A stretch of 64,000 nt of DNA from an uncultured Tenacibaculum sp. (GCA_947496185.1 CANMCD010000012.1:87984-151983); one strand, 5' to 3'. Shown: positions 1 through 9,460, counted from the stretch's first letter. Numbers and translations: made by a program. Notes: generated from the letters alone by a model not told the origin.

Positions 1-1259
1 AACGTGATTTGGAATATGACATTGCTCATTATGAAGAAGCTTTTTATATAAGGACGAACAAAGACGATGCAATTAACTTTAAGTTAATGAAAACCCCAGA
101 AGATAAGACAACGAAAGAGCACTGGGTTGATGTAATTCCACATAGGGAAGATACTTTTTTCGAAGATTTTTCAATCTTTAAAGAGTATTTAGTGTTAGAA
201 GAGAGAAGTAATGGACTAAATAAAATCAGAATTAAACGATGGGATGGTAAGGAAGATTATTATTTACCTTTTGATGAAGAGACGTATTCTGTAGGAGTCT
301 ATTCTAATCCTGAGTTTGATACTGATGTGATCCGTTATTCTTATAATTCAATGACCACGCCAAATTCTGTGATTGACTTTAATATGAGAGACAAGTCAAA
401 GGATGTTAAAAAAGAACAGGAAGTACTTGGCGGGAAGTTTGATAAGAAAAACTACCTTAGTAAGCGTTTGTGGGTTACAGCTAGGGATGGAAAAAAAATA
501 GCACTTTCTATAGTATATCATAAAGACACCAAGATAAGTAAGGATACACCAGTTTTACAGTACGCTTATGGTTCTTATGGGTATACCATATCTGATGGTT
601 TTTCTACGACAAGATTAAGCTTGTTGGATAGAGGTTTTGTTTATGCATTAGCACATATTAGAGGAAGTCAATATTTAGGTAGAGAATGGTATGAGGATGG
701 AAAAATGCTCAACAAAAAGAATACATTCAATGATTTTGTAGATTGCTCTAAATATTTAATTGAAAACAACTATACTTCTCCAGCACATTTGTATGCGATG
801 GGAGGGTCAGCAGGTGGATTGTTGATGGGAGCAGTAATTAATATGAACCCTGAGTTGTATAACGGTGTTATTGCTGCAGTTCCTTTTGTAGATGTCATTT
901 CTACCATGTTAGACGATAGTATTCCTCTGACTACAGGAGAATATGACGAATGGGGGAATCCGAATGATAAAGAGTATTATGAGTATATTAAGTCATACTC
1001 GCCATATGATCAAGTAACAGCAAAAGATTATCCTAATATGTTGGTAACAACAGGTCTTCATGATAGTCAAGTTCAATATTGGGAACCTGCTAAGTGGGTT
1101 GCTAAGCTTAGAGAACTAAAAACAGACAATAATTTATTATTTTTACATACTAATATGGATGCTGGGCACGGAGGAGCATCTGGAAGATTTGACGCATTAA
1201 AAGAAACAGCAGAAGAATATGCCTTCTTTTTAATGTTGGAAGATAAGTTAGAAAAATAA
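1..1259 (+). CDS. ptrB: Oligopeptidase B (S9 prolyl oligopeptidase), 5' truncated by window edge
   Basis: This is the C-terminal part of a serine peptidase that cleaves small peptides after basic residues. The frame is open from base 3, so the true start lies before the window; the TTG at 9 is not a real start. About 418 residues of the roughly 690 usual for the family are present: the end of the beta-propeller and the whole alpha/beta-hydrolase domain. The catalytic triad is visible: Ser in GGSAGG (codon 807-809), Asp in GLHDSQV (codon 1062-1064) and His in DAGHGG (codon 1167-1169). The strings REWYEDGK and EYDEWGNP are typical of oligopeptidase B rather than prolyl oligopeptidase. The signal peptide region, if any, is not visible. 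A promoter for the next gene begins within its last codons. Confidence 0.93.
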   Translation, partial: RDLEYDIAHYEEAFYIRTNKDDAINFKLMKTPEDKTTKEHWVDVIPHREDTFFEDFSIFKEYLVLEERSNGLNKIRIKRWDGKEDYYLPFDEETYSVGVYSNPEFDTDVIRYSYNSMTTPNSVIDFNMRDKSKDVKKEQEVLGGKFDKKNYLSKRLWVTARDGKKIALSIVYHKDTKISKDTPVLQYAYGSYGYTISDGFSTTRLSLLDRGFVYALAHIRGSQYLGREWYEDGKMLNKKNTFNDFVDCSKYLIENNYTSPAHLYAMGGSAGGLLMGAVINMNPELYNGVIAAVPFVDVISTMLDDSIPLTTGEYDEWGNPNDKEYYEYIKSYSPYDQVTAKDYPNMLVTTGLHDSQVQYWEPAKWVAKLRELKTDNNLLFLHTNMDAGHGGASGRFDALKETAEEYAFFLMLEDKLEK

Positions 1260-1270
1260 TTATATTTTTG
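1236..1270 (+). promoter_or_regulatory. Bacteroidota-type promoter before the cysteine synthase gene
   Basis: TATTTTTG at 1263-1270 matches the Bacteroidota -7 consensus TAnnTTTG exactly. A TTG at 1236-1238 lies 24 bases upstream, one base longer than the usual 17-23 spacing. The expected transcription start near 1277 would put the 1283-1354 fold inside the mRNA leader. Promoter activity is inferred from sequence only. Confidence 0.5.
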
Positions 1271-1282
1271 CCCACGGAAAGA

Positions 1283-1354
1283 GTAAGGTGTTATTCTCGA
1301 TAAGAAAATTTATCGTGTTCGATATCATGATATAGCTACTTTATAGCACCTTAC
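1283..1354 (+). promoter_or_regulatory. Structured 5' leader: 12-bp stem closing two small hairpins
   Basis: GTAAGGTGTTAT (1283-1294) pairs with ATAGCACCTTAC (1343-1354) over 12 positions with one G-U pair. The stem encloses CGATAA/TTATCG (1298-1303 with 1310-1315) and the palindrome ATATCATGATAT (1322-1333), giving a possible three-way junction. It ends 14 bases before the cysteine synthase ATG. No U-tract follows, so a plain terminator for ptrB is less likely. I do not recognise a known riboswitch family. Confidence 0.45.
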
Positions 1355-1368
1355 ATTATTACACAAGA

Positions 1369-2361
1369 ATGAGACACGCTGGTATTACCAATACAATTTT
1401 AGATTTAGTAGGACAAACCCCGTTGGTAAAGTTACATAGAATTACAGAAGGATTACCCGGTAGATACTACGCAAAGATAGAAGCATTTAACCCAGGTCAT
1501 TCAGCCAAAGATAGGATAGCACTTCATATAATTGAATCAGCAGAGAAGAAAGGTATCGTAAAAAGAGGTGATATTATTGTAGAAACAACCTCTGGAAATA
1601 CTGGATTCTCTCTGGCAATGATAAGTATTGTTAAGGGGTACAGATGTATTTTGGCGGTAAGTGACAAATCATCTCAAGATAAAATTGATATGTTAAAGGC
1701 TATGGGAGCTGAAGTACATTTATGTCCTGCAAATGTTCCTGCTGATGATCCTAGATCCTATTATGAAGTAGCTAAAAGACTTCATAAAGAAACCCCAGGT
1801 TCTATTTATATTAATCAATATTTTAATGAATTAAATATAGAGGCTCACTATGTAAGTACGGGACCAGAAATTTGGGAACAAACGCAAGGAAAAGTTACAC
1901 ACATCGTTGTGGCTAGTGGTACAGGAGGTACAATTTCTGGAACAGCAAAGTTTTTAAAGGAACAAAATCCAAATATTCAGGTTTTAGGAGTTGATGCTAT
2001 TGGTTCGGTAATTAAAAAGTATCACGAGACTGGAGAGTTTGATTCCAATGAAATTAGTCCTTATAAAATTGAAGGGTTGGGTAAAAATCTAATCCCAACG
2101 TCTACCGATTTTGATGTAGTGGATATTTACGAGAAAGTTTCTGATAAAGCTTCGGCTTTAAAAGCAAGAGAGCTTGTGAAAACTGAAGGTATTTTTGCTG
2201 GATATACCTCGGGGGCTGTTTTACAGGGAGTTCAACAGTATGCTGATAAAGGTTTTTTTGATAATGATAGCGTAGTGGTGGTTATTTTACCCGATCATGG
2301 ATCAAGATATATGAATAAGATTTATTCTGATGTTTGGATGAAGCAACAAAACTTTATGTAA
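1369..2361 (+). CDS. cysM: PLP-dependent cysteine synthase family protein
   Basis: A fold-type II PLP enzyme of 330 residues that probably makes cysteine from O-acetylserine and sulfide or thiosulfate. The PLP lysine is Lys47 in NPGHSAKDR; most family members read NPGGSVKDR, so this loop is slightly unusual. The substrate loop TSGNTG is at 74-79 and the phosphate-binding SGTGGTISG near 183. The length fits cysteine synthase without the regulatory domain of cystathionine beta-synthase. CysK, CysM and a cystathionine beta-synthase core cannot be separated by eye, so the symbol is tentative. The gene has its own promoter and a folded leader, which suggests post-transcriptional control. Confidence 0.82.
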   Translation: MRHAGITNTILDLVGQTPLVKLHRITEGLPGRYYAKIEAFNPGHSAKDRIALHIIESAEKKGIVKRGDIIVETTSGNTGFSLAMISIVKGYRCILAVSDKSSQDKIDMLKAMGAEVHLCPANVPADDPRSYYEVAKRLHKETPGSIYINQYFNELNIEAHYVSTGPEIWEQTQGKVTHIVVASGTGGTISGTAKFLKEQNPNIQVLGVDAIGSVIKKYHETGEFDSNEISPYKIEGLGKNLIPTSTDFDVVDIYEKVSDKASALKARELVKTEGIFAGYTSGAVLQGVQQYADKGFFDNDSVVVVILPDHGSRYMNKIYSDVWMKQQNFM

Positions 2362-2418
2362 AAGAGTAGTATTTATTGTTTTAAATACCACCCTTTATAC
2401 TATATCAAAAAATGATGC

Positions 2419-5031
2419 TTATTGATTACTGCTATTGACCAATTCAGATTGGTTTCTGAATACTAAGGTGTCATCAAAAGCATCTAATAATATAATGCTA
2501 TCAGCCGTTATTTTTCCTGCAAGTATTTCTTTAGATAACCCGTTTAATACCTCTTTTTGAATAACTCGTTTTACTGGTCTCGCTCCAAATTCAGGTTGAT
2601 ATCCTTTTTTTGCTAAGTAATTAACAGCTTCGTCTGTGGCATCTAAGGTAATTTGTTGCTGTTGTACGATTTTTTTAACCTGTTGTAATTGTAGTTTCAC
2701 AATACTTTTGATGTTTTTTTCAGATAAGGGTGTAAACATTATAATATCATCAATTCGATTGAGAAATTCGGGGCGTACACTTTGTTTAAGTAAGCCTAAT
2801 ACCTCAGATTTGGCTAATGCCATTGTCGTATCAATGTCATTCTTTAGGTTCTCAAATTTTTCTTGAATAATATGGCTTCCCATATTAGAAGTCATGATGA
2901 TAATCGTATTTTTAAAATCAGCAATTCTTCCTTTGTTATCGGTAAGCCTTCCTTCATCAAGTACTTGTAATAGTATGTTAAAAGTATCAGGATGTGCTTT
3001 TTCAATTTCATCTAGAAGTACTACAGAATACGGCTTCCTTCTTACAGCTTCAGTTAACTGCCCTCCTTCATCATAACCAACATACCCAGGAGGAGCACCA
3101 ACCAGCCTGCTCACGGCATGTTTTTCTTGGTATTCACTCATGTCAATACGTGTTATAGCAGTTTCATCATCAAAAAGGTATGCTGCTAAAGCCTTAGCAA
3201 GTTCTGTTTTACCAACGCCTGTTGTTCCTAAAAACAAAAACGATCCAATAGGTTTGTTAGGATTTTGTAGTCCAGCTCTAGAACGACGAACCGCATCGGA
3301 TACTGCTTCAATAGCTTCTTCTTGTCCAACGACTCTTTTATGCAATTCCGTTTCTAATCGAAGTAGTTTTTCACGCTCTGACTGTATCATTTTTGTTACA
3401 GGAATTCCCGTCCATTTTGCAACAACTTCAGCAATATCATCATAGGTAACCTCTTCTTTTATCAATGAATTTTCGTTTTGACTGGAAAGTGTTTCTTGTT
3501 GTTTTGAAAGGGCTTCTTGGGCTTCTTTAATTTTACCATATCGAAGTTCAGCTACTTTACCATAATCGCCATTTCGTTCTGCTTTATCTGCTTCAATTTT
3601 AAATTGCTCGATTGAAGATTTTAATTGTTGGATACTGTCAACGATACTTTTCTCTGATTGCCATTTGGCATTGATATTGTTTCTTTCCTCTTTAAAATTA
3701 GCCAAATCTGAATATAAACTCTTTAGTTTGACGTTATCCTTTTCACGTTTGATGGCTTCAATTTCGATTTCCAGTTGCATGATTTTACGATCAAGTACAT
3801 CTAGTTCTTCAGGTTTTGAATTAATTTCCATGCGTAATTTGGCAGCAGCCTCATCCATAAGGTCGATAGCTTTATCAGGTAAAAAACGATTTGTTATATA
3901 ACGTTGCGATAAGGCTACAGCTCCGATAATAGCTTCGTCTTTGATTTGTACTTTGTGATGTGTTTCGTATTTTTCTTTAATTCCCCTTAAGATAGAAATG
4001 GCACTTTCGGTATCAGGTTCATCAACAGTAACTTTTTGGAAACGACGTTCGAGTGCTTTGTCTTTTTCGAAGTATTTTTGGTATTCATCAAGGGTCGTTG
4101 CTCCGATAGCTCTTAATTCACCTCTGGCCAAGGCAGGTTTTAAAATATTGGCTGCATCCATTGCTCCTTGTCCTCCACCAGCACCTACCAATGTGTGGAT
4201 TTCGTCTATGAATAAAACAATATCTCCATTTGAAGTAGTTACTTCTTTTACGACAGATTTGAGGCGTTCTTCAAATTCTCCTTTGTATTTAGCTCCTGCA
4301 ATTAAAGCTCCCATATCTAGGGAAAATATTTGCTTGTCTTTAAGGTTTTCTGGCACATCTCCACGAATAATTCTATGTGCAAGCCCTTCAGCAATGGCTG
4401 TTTTACCCGTTCCTGGTTCTCCTATCAAAATAGGGTTGTTTTTAGTTCTACGTGAGAGGATTTGTAACAAACGTCTGATTTCTTCATCTCTACCAATAAC
4501 AGGATCTAGTTTTCCGTCGGTAGCTAACTGATTTAAATTGTTTGCGTATTTGTTTAGAGAATTGTATGTGTCTTCTGCACTTTGAGAGGTTACGCGATCT
4601 CCTTTGCGAAGCTCTTGAATGGCTGAGTTTAGGTTCTTTTCGGTAACTCCCTGGTCTTTTAAAACCTGAGCTATTTGACTTTTAGATTTAAAAATAGCTA
4701 AAATTAAATGTTCAATAGATACATATTCATCTTTCATTTTTTTAGCTAAAACAGATGCTTCCGTCATACTTTTTCCCGCTTCTCTAGATAGTGTTATTTC
4801 AACTCCAGTAACTTTTGGGAAGCTTTCTAATTGTTTGTCTACTATTTGTTGTACAACGTTATTGTTAACTTGTAATTTTTTAAAAACAAAAGGCAATACA
4901 TTTTCGTCTACCATGCTTAGCCCTTTAAACAAATGTTCGTTTTCAATTTGATTATGTTCTAGGCTTTGAGCAAGCTGTTGGGCTTGCTGTATCGTTTCTT
5001 GGGATTTTATAGTAAAATGGTTAAAATTCAT
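2419..5031 (-). CDS. clpB: ATP-dependent chaperone ClpB
   Basis: A Hsp100 disaggregase that pulls polypeptides out of aggregates together with DnaK. The 870 residues match the usual length of about 860. The order is: Clp N-domain (1-145), first AAA+ module with Walker A GEPGTGKT at 204-211 and DEIHT Walker B, the long coiled-coil middle domain typical of ClpB (about 400-520), a second AAA+ module with Walker A GTTGVGKT near 600 (Thr replaces the more common Pro), and a C-terminal D2-small domain. The middle domain separates it from ClpA and ClpC. It is convergent with the cysteine synthase gene. Two palindrome-containing repeats lie 58-110 bp upstream of the start and may be a heat-shock operator. 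Confidence 0.97.
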   Translation of the reverse strand: MNFNHFTIKSQETIQQAQQLAQSLEHNQIENEHLFKGLSMVDENVLPFVFKKLQVNNNVVQQIVDKQLESFPKVTGVEITLSREAGKSMTEASVLAKKMKDEYVSIEHLILAIFKSKSQIAQVLKDQGVTEKNLNSAIQELRKGDRVTSQSAEDTYNSLNKYANNLNQLATDGKLDPVIGRDEEIRRLLQILSRRTKNNPILIGEPGTGKTAIAEGLAHRIIRGDVPENLKDKQIFSLDMGALIAGAKYKGEFEERLKSVVKEVTTSNGDIVLFIDEIHTLVGAGGGQGAMDAANILKPALARGELRAIGATTLDEYQKYFEKDKALERRFQKVTVDEPDTESAISILRGIKEKYETHHKVQIKDEAIIGAVALSQRYITNRFLPDKAIDLMDEAAAKLRMEINSKPEELDVLDRKIMQLEIEIEAIKREKDNVKLKSLYSDLANFKEERNNINAKWQSEKSIVDSIQQLKSSIEQFKIEADKAERNGDYGKVAELRYGKIKEAQEALSKQQETLSSQNENSLIKEEVTYDDIAEVVAKWTGIPVTKMIQSEREKLLRLETELHKRVVGQEEAIEAVSDAVRRSRAGLQNPNKPIGSFLFLGTTGVGKTELAKALAAYLFDDETAITRIDMSEYQEKHAVSRLVGAPPGYVGYDEGGQLTEAVRRKPYSVVLLDEIEKAHPDTFNILLQVLDEGRLTDNKGRIADFKNTIIIMTSNMGSHIIQEKFENLKNDIDTTMALAKSEVLGLLKQSVRPEFLNRIDDIIMFTPLSEKNIKSIVKLQLQQVKKIVQQQQITLDATDEAVNYLAKKGYQPEFGARPVKRVIQKEVLNGLSKEILAGKITADSIILLDAFDDTLVFRNQSELVNSSNQ

Positions 5032-5088
5032 CTTTTGTTATTTTTTAGTAGGTACTTCTCAAAATCGATACCAATGCTTTTTTTTATT

Positions 5089-5141
5089 TTTTAAGAGACA
5101 AAATGTCTTGTTTCTTGGTGTTTTAAGAGACAAAATGTCTT
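5089..5141 (-). promoter_or_regulatory. Two 21-bp direct repeats containing a palindrome upstream of clpB
   Basis: TTTTAAGAGACAAAATGTCTT occurs exactly at 5089-5109 and again at 5121-5141, 32 bp apart (about three helical turns). Each copy contains the palindrome AGACA-AAA-TGTCT (5096-5108 and 5128-5140). The position, 58-110 bp before the clpB start, fits a dimeric repressor or activator. It does not match CIRCE, HAIR or CtsR sites. The sites could instead serve the divergent ytxJ gene. Confidence 0.6.
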
Positions 5142-5263
5142 CTTTTTGGCTAAAAAACTAAAAGCAGCGTTAAATGATCTCCTTTCATGAAAACTTATGT
5201 TATTTTTAGGATAAGACTTGAAAGGATTCCTTAGTTTAGGCGACTTTTAATAAAAAGTAAATC

Positions 5264-5653
5264 ATGAGTGTATTGAAATCATTGTTTGGGAAAAATAATA
5301 ATGCTTCAGAAAAGGCATCACACATAAACTGGGTACCCTTAACGGATATTGCTCAGTTGAAAGAAATCGAGTTACAGTCAAATGACGAACCTGTAGCCAT
5401 TTTTAAACATTCAACACGTTGTGGGATTAGTACAACAGTTATAAGAAAATTTGAAAAGAAATTTGATAAAGAGTTAGAAAATTTCAAGGTGTATTATCTT
5501 GATTTATTGAATTATCGTGATATTTCAAATGAAATAAGTAGTGTCTATCAGATTAGACATGAATCACCACAATTGATTGTGTTGAAAGGAGGAAAGCCTG
5601 TGGCTAATGCTTCCCATGGAGACATTATCGGGGTAGATTTGAAAACTTTTTAA
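5264..5653 (+). CDS. ytxJ: Bacillithiol system redox-active protein YtxJ (monothiol thioredoxin-like)
   Basis: A small cytoplasmic thioredoxin-fold protein of the YtxJ family (DUF2847), thought to remove bacillithiol from protein thiols. It has 129 residues. The single active cysteine is Cys53 in the string HSTRCGIS, where a classical thioredoxin would carry CxxC. The SPQ string before the last strand corresponds to the cis-proline loop of thioredoxins. It is divergent from clpB across 232 bp, so shared stress control through the repeats there is possible. It ends 71 bp before the helicase gene, which has its own promoter element. Confidence 0.88.
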   Translation: MSVLKSLFGKNNNASEKASHINWVPLTDIAQLKEIELQSNDEPVAIFKHSTRCGISTTVIRKFEKKFDKELENFKVYYLDLLNYRDISNEISSVYQIRHESPQLIVLKGGKPVANASHGDIIGVDLKTF

Positions 5654-5694
5654 ATTAAAATTCTTTTTTTAATAAGATTTACTCAAATAGATCG

Positions 5695-5702
5695 TATTTT
5701 TG
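5695..5702 (+). promoter_or_regulatory. -7 promoter element before the DEAH helicase gene
   Basis: TATTTTTG matches TAnnTTTG in full and ends 22 bases before the TTG start at 5725. No clear TTG -33 element stands at the right distance. Confidence 0.5.
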
Positions 5703-5724
5703 CTCACTTCAAAATAGTACAAAA

Positions 5725-7278
5725 TTGAGTAAAGAAACGACGAACCTTCAAAGTGTTGGTAAAAATTTATACGATTATCAAAAGGAAGCGTTGCACAAAA
5801 TTTTTAAAAGTTTTGAAAATGCCCCTGAAAACTACCACCTTCTTTATCAGTTACCTACGGGTGGAGGGAAGACTGTTATATTTTCGGAAATTACAAGACA
5901 GTATTTAAAGCATTATCAGAAAAAGGTGCTTATAATGACGCATCGAATAGAACTTTGTAAGCAAACGGCGAGGATGTTAAGTGAATTTCGCGTTGATAAT
6001 AAAATTATAGATAGCAAAGCTAGTTTAGACGATCAAGCTGAATACGATTGCTTTGTTGCTATGGTAGAGACGTTGAATAATCGATTAAATGATGATATGC
6101 TAGACATCTCTGATGTTGGGCTAGTGATTATTGATGAAGCACATTACAACTCCTTTACAAAGCTATTTAAGTTTTTTGATAAGTCATTTATTTTGGGAGT
6201 TACGGCAACACCGCTAAGTTCCAATATTAAACTACCTATGAAAAATAATTATGATGAACTAATTGCTGGTGAAAGTATCGCCGCATTGATTCATAATAAT
6301 TATTTGGCAAAGGCAAATATTTATTCCTATAATGTTGGATTGACTTCCTTAGAGGTAGGTGCGAATGGAGATTATACGGTGAAATCATCAGAAGATCTGT
6401 ATACAAATTCTGACATGCTTTCTAAATTATTGCAAGCATACGAAGAGCGTGCAAAGGGAACAAAAACATTAATTTTTAATAATGGTATTAATACATCATT
6501 ACATGTGTATGATACCTTTAAAAGAGCGGGGTACCCTATTGCACATTTAGACAATACCAATACGAAAAAGGAACGTGATCTTATCTTAACATGGTTTAAT
6601 AAGACTCCGAATGCGATCATAACTTCTGTTAGTATTTTAACAACTGGATTTGATGAGCCTTCGGTTCGATCAATCATTTTAAATAGAGCAACCAAATCAC
6701 TTACCTTGTACTATCAGATGATTGGTAGAGGGTCAAGGGTTTTACCTGGTAAATCAGAATTTAACGTAATAGATTTAGGTAACAACTTCCATCGTTTTGG
6801 TTCATGGGGTGCAGATTTAGACTGGCAGAAAATGTTTAGAGCGCCTAATTTTTATCTTGATAATTTGTTATCTGATGAAGAGATAGAGAGTGAATTTAGG
6901 TACGAATTACCGCCAGAAATACTAGAAGAGTTTTCAAATTCGAAAGACTTGTACTTTGATGTGAAAAAAGTATATATTCAAACGATACAATCGGGGCAAT
7001 CTTCAAAAAAGGTACTTGAAAAATCAATTGAACACCATGCAAAACTATGTATTGAAAACAGTGAAGATGTTTTTGATGCTTTAATCTTAGCAAAGAAACT
7101 ACGTGGGGATATTGACGATCGAATCTACAGATATTCAAAATGTATTTGTAAAAGTACACATAACTTCATCGATTGGCTTCAGGATGATTATAGAAAAAAA
7201 CTAAACGCTTACTTAAGAAATAATTTTGATGAGGTGTATGAACAAATTCATGGGCATCCGCCACCAGAAGAAGAATAA
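5725..7278 (+). CDS. DEAD/DEAH-box superfamily 2 helicase
   Basis: A 517-residue SF2 helicase of the type often annotated 'DEAD/DEAH box helicase family' or UvrB/ResIII-like. Walker A is LPTGGGKT (Lys49), motif II is DEAH (137-140), motif III-like ATP follows in GVTATPLS, and motif VI is QMIGRGSR. The C-terminal 120 residues show no known domain. The start must be TTG at 5725: the first in-frame ATG lies past Walker A, and LYDYQKEAL directly after the start is a normal Q-motif region. Cellular substrate is unknown; RNA and DNA repair roles are both possible. It is convergent with sdaA and shares a terminator with it. Confidence 0.85.
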   Translation: MSKETTNLQSVGKNLYDYQKEALHKIFKSFENAPENYHLLYQLPTGGGKTVIFSEITRQYLKHYQKKVLIMTHRIELCKQTARMLSEFRVDNKIIDSKASLDDQAEYDCFVAMVETLNNRLNDDMLDISDVGLVIIDEAHYNSFTKLFKFFDKSFILGVTATPLSSNIKLPMKNNYDELIAGESIAALIHNNYLAKANIYSYNVGLTSLEVGANGDYTVKSSEDLYTNSDMLSKLLQAYEERAKGTKTLIFNNGINTSLHVYDTFKRAGYPIAHLDNTNTKKERDLILTWFNKTPNAIITSVSILTTGFDEPSVRSIILNRATKSLTLYYQMIGRGSRVLPGKSEFNVIDLGNNFHRFGSWGADLDWQKMFRAPNFYLDNLLSDEEIESEFRYELPPEILEEFSNSKDLYFDVKKVYIQTIQSGQSSKKVLEKSIEHHAKLCIENSEDVFDALILAKKLRGDIDDRIYRYSKCICKSTHNFIDWLQDDYRKKLNAYLRNNFDEVYEQIHGHPPPEEE

Positions 7279-7293
7279 TATTTTAATAAAAAA

Positions 7294-7327
7294 GGCTGTC
7301 ATAAAATGTAAATGACAGCCTTTTTTT
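7294..7327. terminator. Bidirectional intrinsic terminator between the helicase gene and sdaA
   Basis: GGCTGTCAT (7294-7302) pairs with ATGACAGCC (7312-7320) around a 9-base loop. A-tract to the left and a T7 tract to the right allow termination from both strands. Confidence 0.88.
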
Positions 7328-7351
7328 ATAGGGTTATTATTGATTAACTGT

Positions 7352-8779
7352 TTAGCAGTCGGCTAATCCAACAGTTACAGCCAATCCACCTTCAGATGTT
7401 TCTTTATAATTTCTATGCATGTCTTTTGCTGTTTCCCACATGGTGTCGATTACCTTATCTAAAGGTACCAATGATTCGCTAGGATTTGTTTCTAATGCAA
7501 GTTCAGCTGCATTGATAGCTTTAATCGCTCCCATTGCATTTCGTTCGATACAAGGTACTTGCACCAATCCTCCAATAGGGTCGCAAGTCAATCCTAAATG
7601 GTGCTCCATGGCAATTTCGGCAGCCACTAAACATTGAGCAGGTGTACCGCCTAAAAGCTCTGTTAAGGCTCCTGCTGCCATGGCTGAAGAAACACCAATT
7701 TCAGCTTGACAACCTCCCATAGCAGCAGATATGGTCGCATTTTTCTTGAAGATACTTCCAATTTCACCAGCTACGAGTAAAAACTTTTTAATATGACTAA
7801 AGTCTGCTTTGTGATTTTCAATTACTAAATAGTACATCAAAACAGCAGGAATAACGCCTGCACTACCATTTGTAGGTGCTGTAACTACTCGGCCTAAAGA
7901 AGCATTCACTTCATTTACAGCCAAAGCAAAGCAGCTCACCCATTTTAAAATTTCTCTAAATTTTACCTCCGTACTTCTGATGGCATCAACCCATTGTTCT
8001 TTGTCATTATACGAAGCGTTTTTGATAAGTTTTTTATGTGTCTCGAAAGCCCTTCTTTTTACGTTTAAACCACCTGGTAAGGTTCCTTCCGTATGACAAC
8101 CAATATACATGCATTCATACATGGTATTCCATACACGTCTAATTTCGTTGTCAATTTCTTCTTCAGTTTTAAGGACAAGTTCGTTTTCTAAAACGATTTC
8201 GGAAATTTTCTTTTGGCTTTTTTGACAATAGCTTTCGAGTTCTTTTGCTCTATTAATAGGAAAAGGAAAGTTTTGCTTATTAATTTCATTCGCATCAGAA
8301 GCTTTTGTTTCTTCTTGAATAACAAAACCTCCACCAATGGAATAGAAGGTTTCGGATGAAATTATATCTAGCTCTTTGTTATAGGCAATAAAAGTGAGTC
8401 CGTTCGAATGGAAAGGTAAAAAATCTTTATTGAAGACTACTTGCTCTAGTGAGAAGTTAATGGTTTTTTCATTATTGAAATTCAAGGTATTGGTTTCCTT
8501 TATACCGCCAATTATTTTTTTAATATCATCAACAGGTATGTATTCAGGATCTGTACCGCTTAAGCCTAGTAAAACAGCTAGATCGGTAGCATGTCCTTTA
8601 CCAGTAAGCGATAATGAACCGTACAAATCTACTTTAATAGAAGAAACGAGCTCAAGAACTTCCTTTTCTTTTAGCATCTCAATCCATTTTTGAGCGGCTC
8701 TCCATGGGCCTAATGTGTGGGAGCTTGAGGGACCAATGCCAATTTTTAGCATATCAAAAACACTAATAAATTGTGACAT
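7352..8779 (-). CDS. sdaA: L-serine ammonia-lyase, single-chain iron-sulfur type
   Basis: Converts L-serine to pyruvate and ammonia in the cytosol. The 475-residue chain has the single-chain layout with the beta (ACT-like) part first and the catalytic alpha part second. Signatures are GIGPSSSH at 14-21, GCHTEGTLPGG, MGGCQAEIG, and TCDPIGG followed by PCIERNA. The three cysteines in the last strings fit the ligands of the catalytic 4Fe-4S cluster. The gene stands alone between a bidirectional terminator and the terminator of the DUF2853 gene. Confidence 0.95.
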   Translation of the reverse strand: MSQFISVFDMLKIGIGPSSSHTLGPWRAAQKWIEMLKEKEVLELVSSIKVDLYGSLSLTGKGHATDLAVLLGLSGTDPEYIPVDDIKKIIGGIKETNTLNFNNEKTINFSLEQVVFNKDFLPFHSNGLTFIAYNKELDIISSETFYSIGGGFVIQEETKASDANEINKQNFPFPINRAKELESYCQKSQKKISEIVLENELVLKTEEEIDNEIRRVWNTMYECMYIGCHTEGTLPGGLNVKRRAFETHKKLIKNASYNDKEQWVDAIRSTEVKFREILKWVSCFALAVNEVNASLGRVVTAPTNGSAGVIPAVLMYYLVIENHKADFSHIKKFLLVAGEIGSIFKKNATISAAMGGCQAEIGVSSAMAAGALTELLGGTPAQCLVAAEIAMEHHLGLTCDPIGGLVQVPCIERNAMGAIKAINAAELALETNPSESLVPLDKVIDTMWETAKDMHRNYKETSEGGLAVTVGLADC

Positions 8780-8822
8780 AACTTTTAGTTTAGTTTTGTT
8801 TGTGGCGGGCTAAAATAAAAAA

Positions 8823-8856
8823 ATCCTGCATTAATTATAGTTAAACAATGCAGGAT
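8823..8856 (-). terminator. Terminator of the DUF2853 gene
   Basis: AATGCAGGAT (8847-8856) and ATCCTGCATT (8823-8832) form a perfect 10-bp stem. On the minus strand it follows the DUF2853 stop by 26 bases and runs into a T-rich tract (A-rich on the plus strand at 8813-8822). Confidence 0.8.
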
Positions 8857-8882
8857 ATAAATTATTTTGAAATAAAAAAAAA

Positions 8883-9224
8883 TTAGAATCCGTAAACGGC
8901 TTCTTTATCAAATTTTTTTGTTAGCATATAATATACCACTGCACGGTATTTATTTCTTTCAGACTTTCCAATTCTCTCGATTACTTCTTCGATAGCTTTA
9001 TCAAGTTGTGGGCTGTCAGCCAAACCAAGCTTCTTTATTAGAAAATTTTTCTTAACTGTTTCTAGTTCTTTTGCATCAGAGCCCGATACAGTTTCAGCAT
9101 CCCTCTTATAAATAGAAGGGCCTAATCCTTTCGTTACGGCTCTTAATAAATCTGCATTTGAACGGATGTTTCTATCGTCCATAAATTTCTTATACAGATC
9201 TACCTTTTCGTCAAATTTACTCAT
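8883..9224 (-). CDS. DUF2853 family protein
   Basis: A 113-residue soluble, charged protein that matches the DUF2853 family by overall pattern: N-terminal DEKVDLYKKF, a central KRDAETVSGSD segment and a C-terminal YYMLTKKFDKE. It has no signal peptide or membrane segment and is mostly predicted helical. No function is known. It is a single-gene unit, with a complete promoter upstream and a strong terminator downstream, suggesting independent and perhaps high expression. Confidence 0.82.
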   Translation of the reverse strand: MSKFDEKVDLYKKFMDDRNIRSNADLLRAVTKGLGPSIYKRDAETVSGSDAKELETVKKNFLIKKLGLADSPQLDKAIEEVIERIGKSERNKYRAVVYYMLTKKFDKEAVYGF

Positions 9225-9268
9225 GATTTTTTGTTTAAAATATTCTTTATTAGATTTTTATATTAAAT

Positions 9269-9299
9269 CAAATATAAAAAAATAATTTTTTTGTTTCAA
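9269..9299 (-). promoter_or_regulatory. Promoter of the DUF2853 gene
   Basis: On the minus strand TATATTTG (9276 to 9269) matches the -7 consensus, and TTG (9299 to 9297) stands 20 bases upstream, the usual spacing. The leader to the ATG at 9224 is about 38 bases. Confidence 0.65.
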
Positions 9300-9460
9300 A
9301 TTTCCTTATATTGATAGTGAGTTAAAAAAAATATACGTTCATGATAATTTTGTTCAATTTTACTTGTTTTTATTCAAAATTGACACTAAAAACGTTTCTT
9401 TGTTAGAAATATTGACTTGTTATAATTGTTAATTACTTTGTTAACAACAAAAGTTTTTAA

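Noticed and set aside
2369-2388. GTATTTA/TAAATAC hairpin between the cysteine synthase gene and clpB as a terminator
   Set aside because: Seven AT-rich pairs and no T-run; too weak to call.
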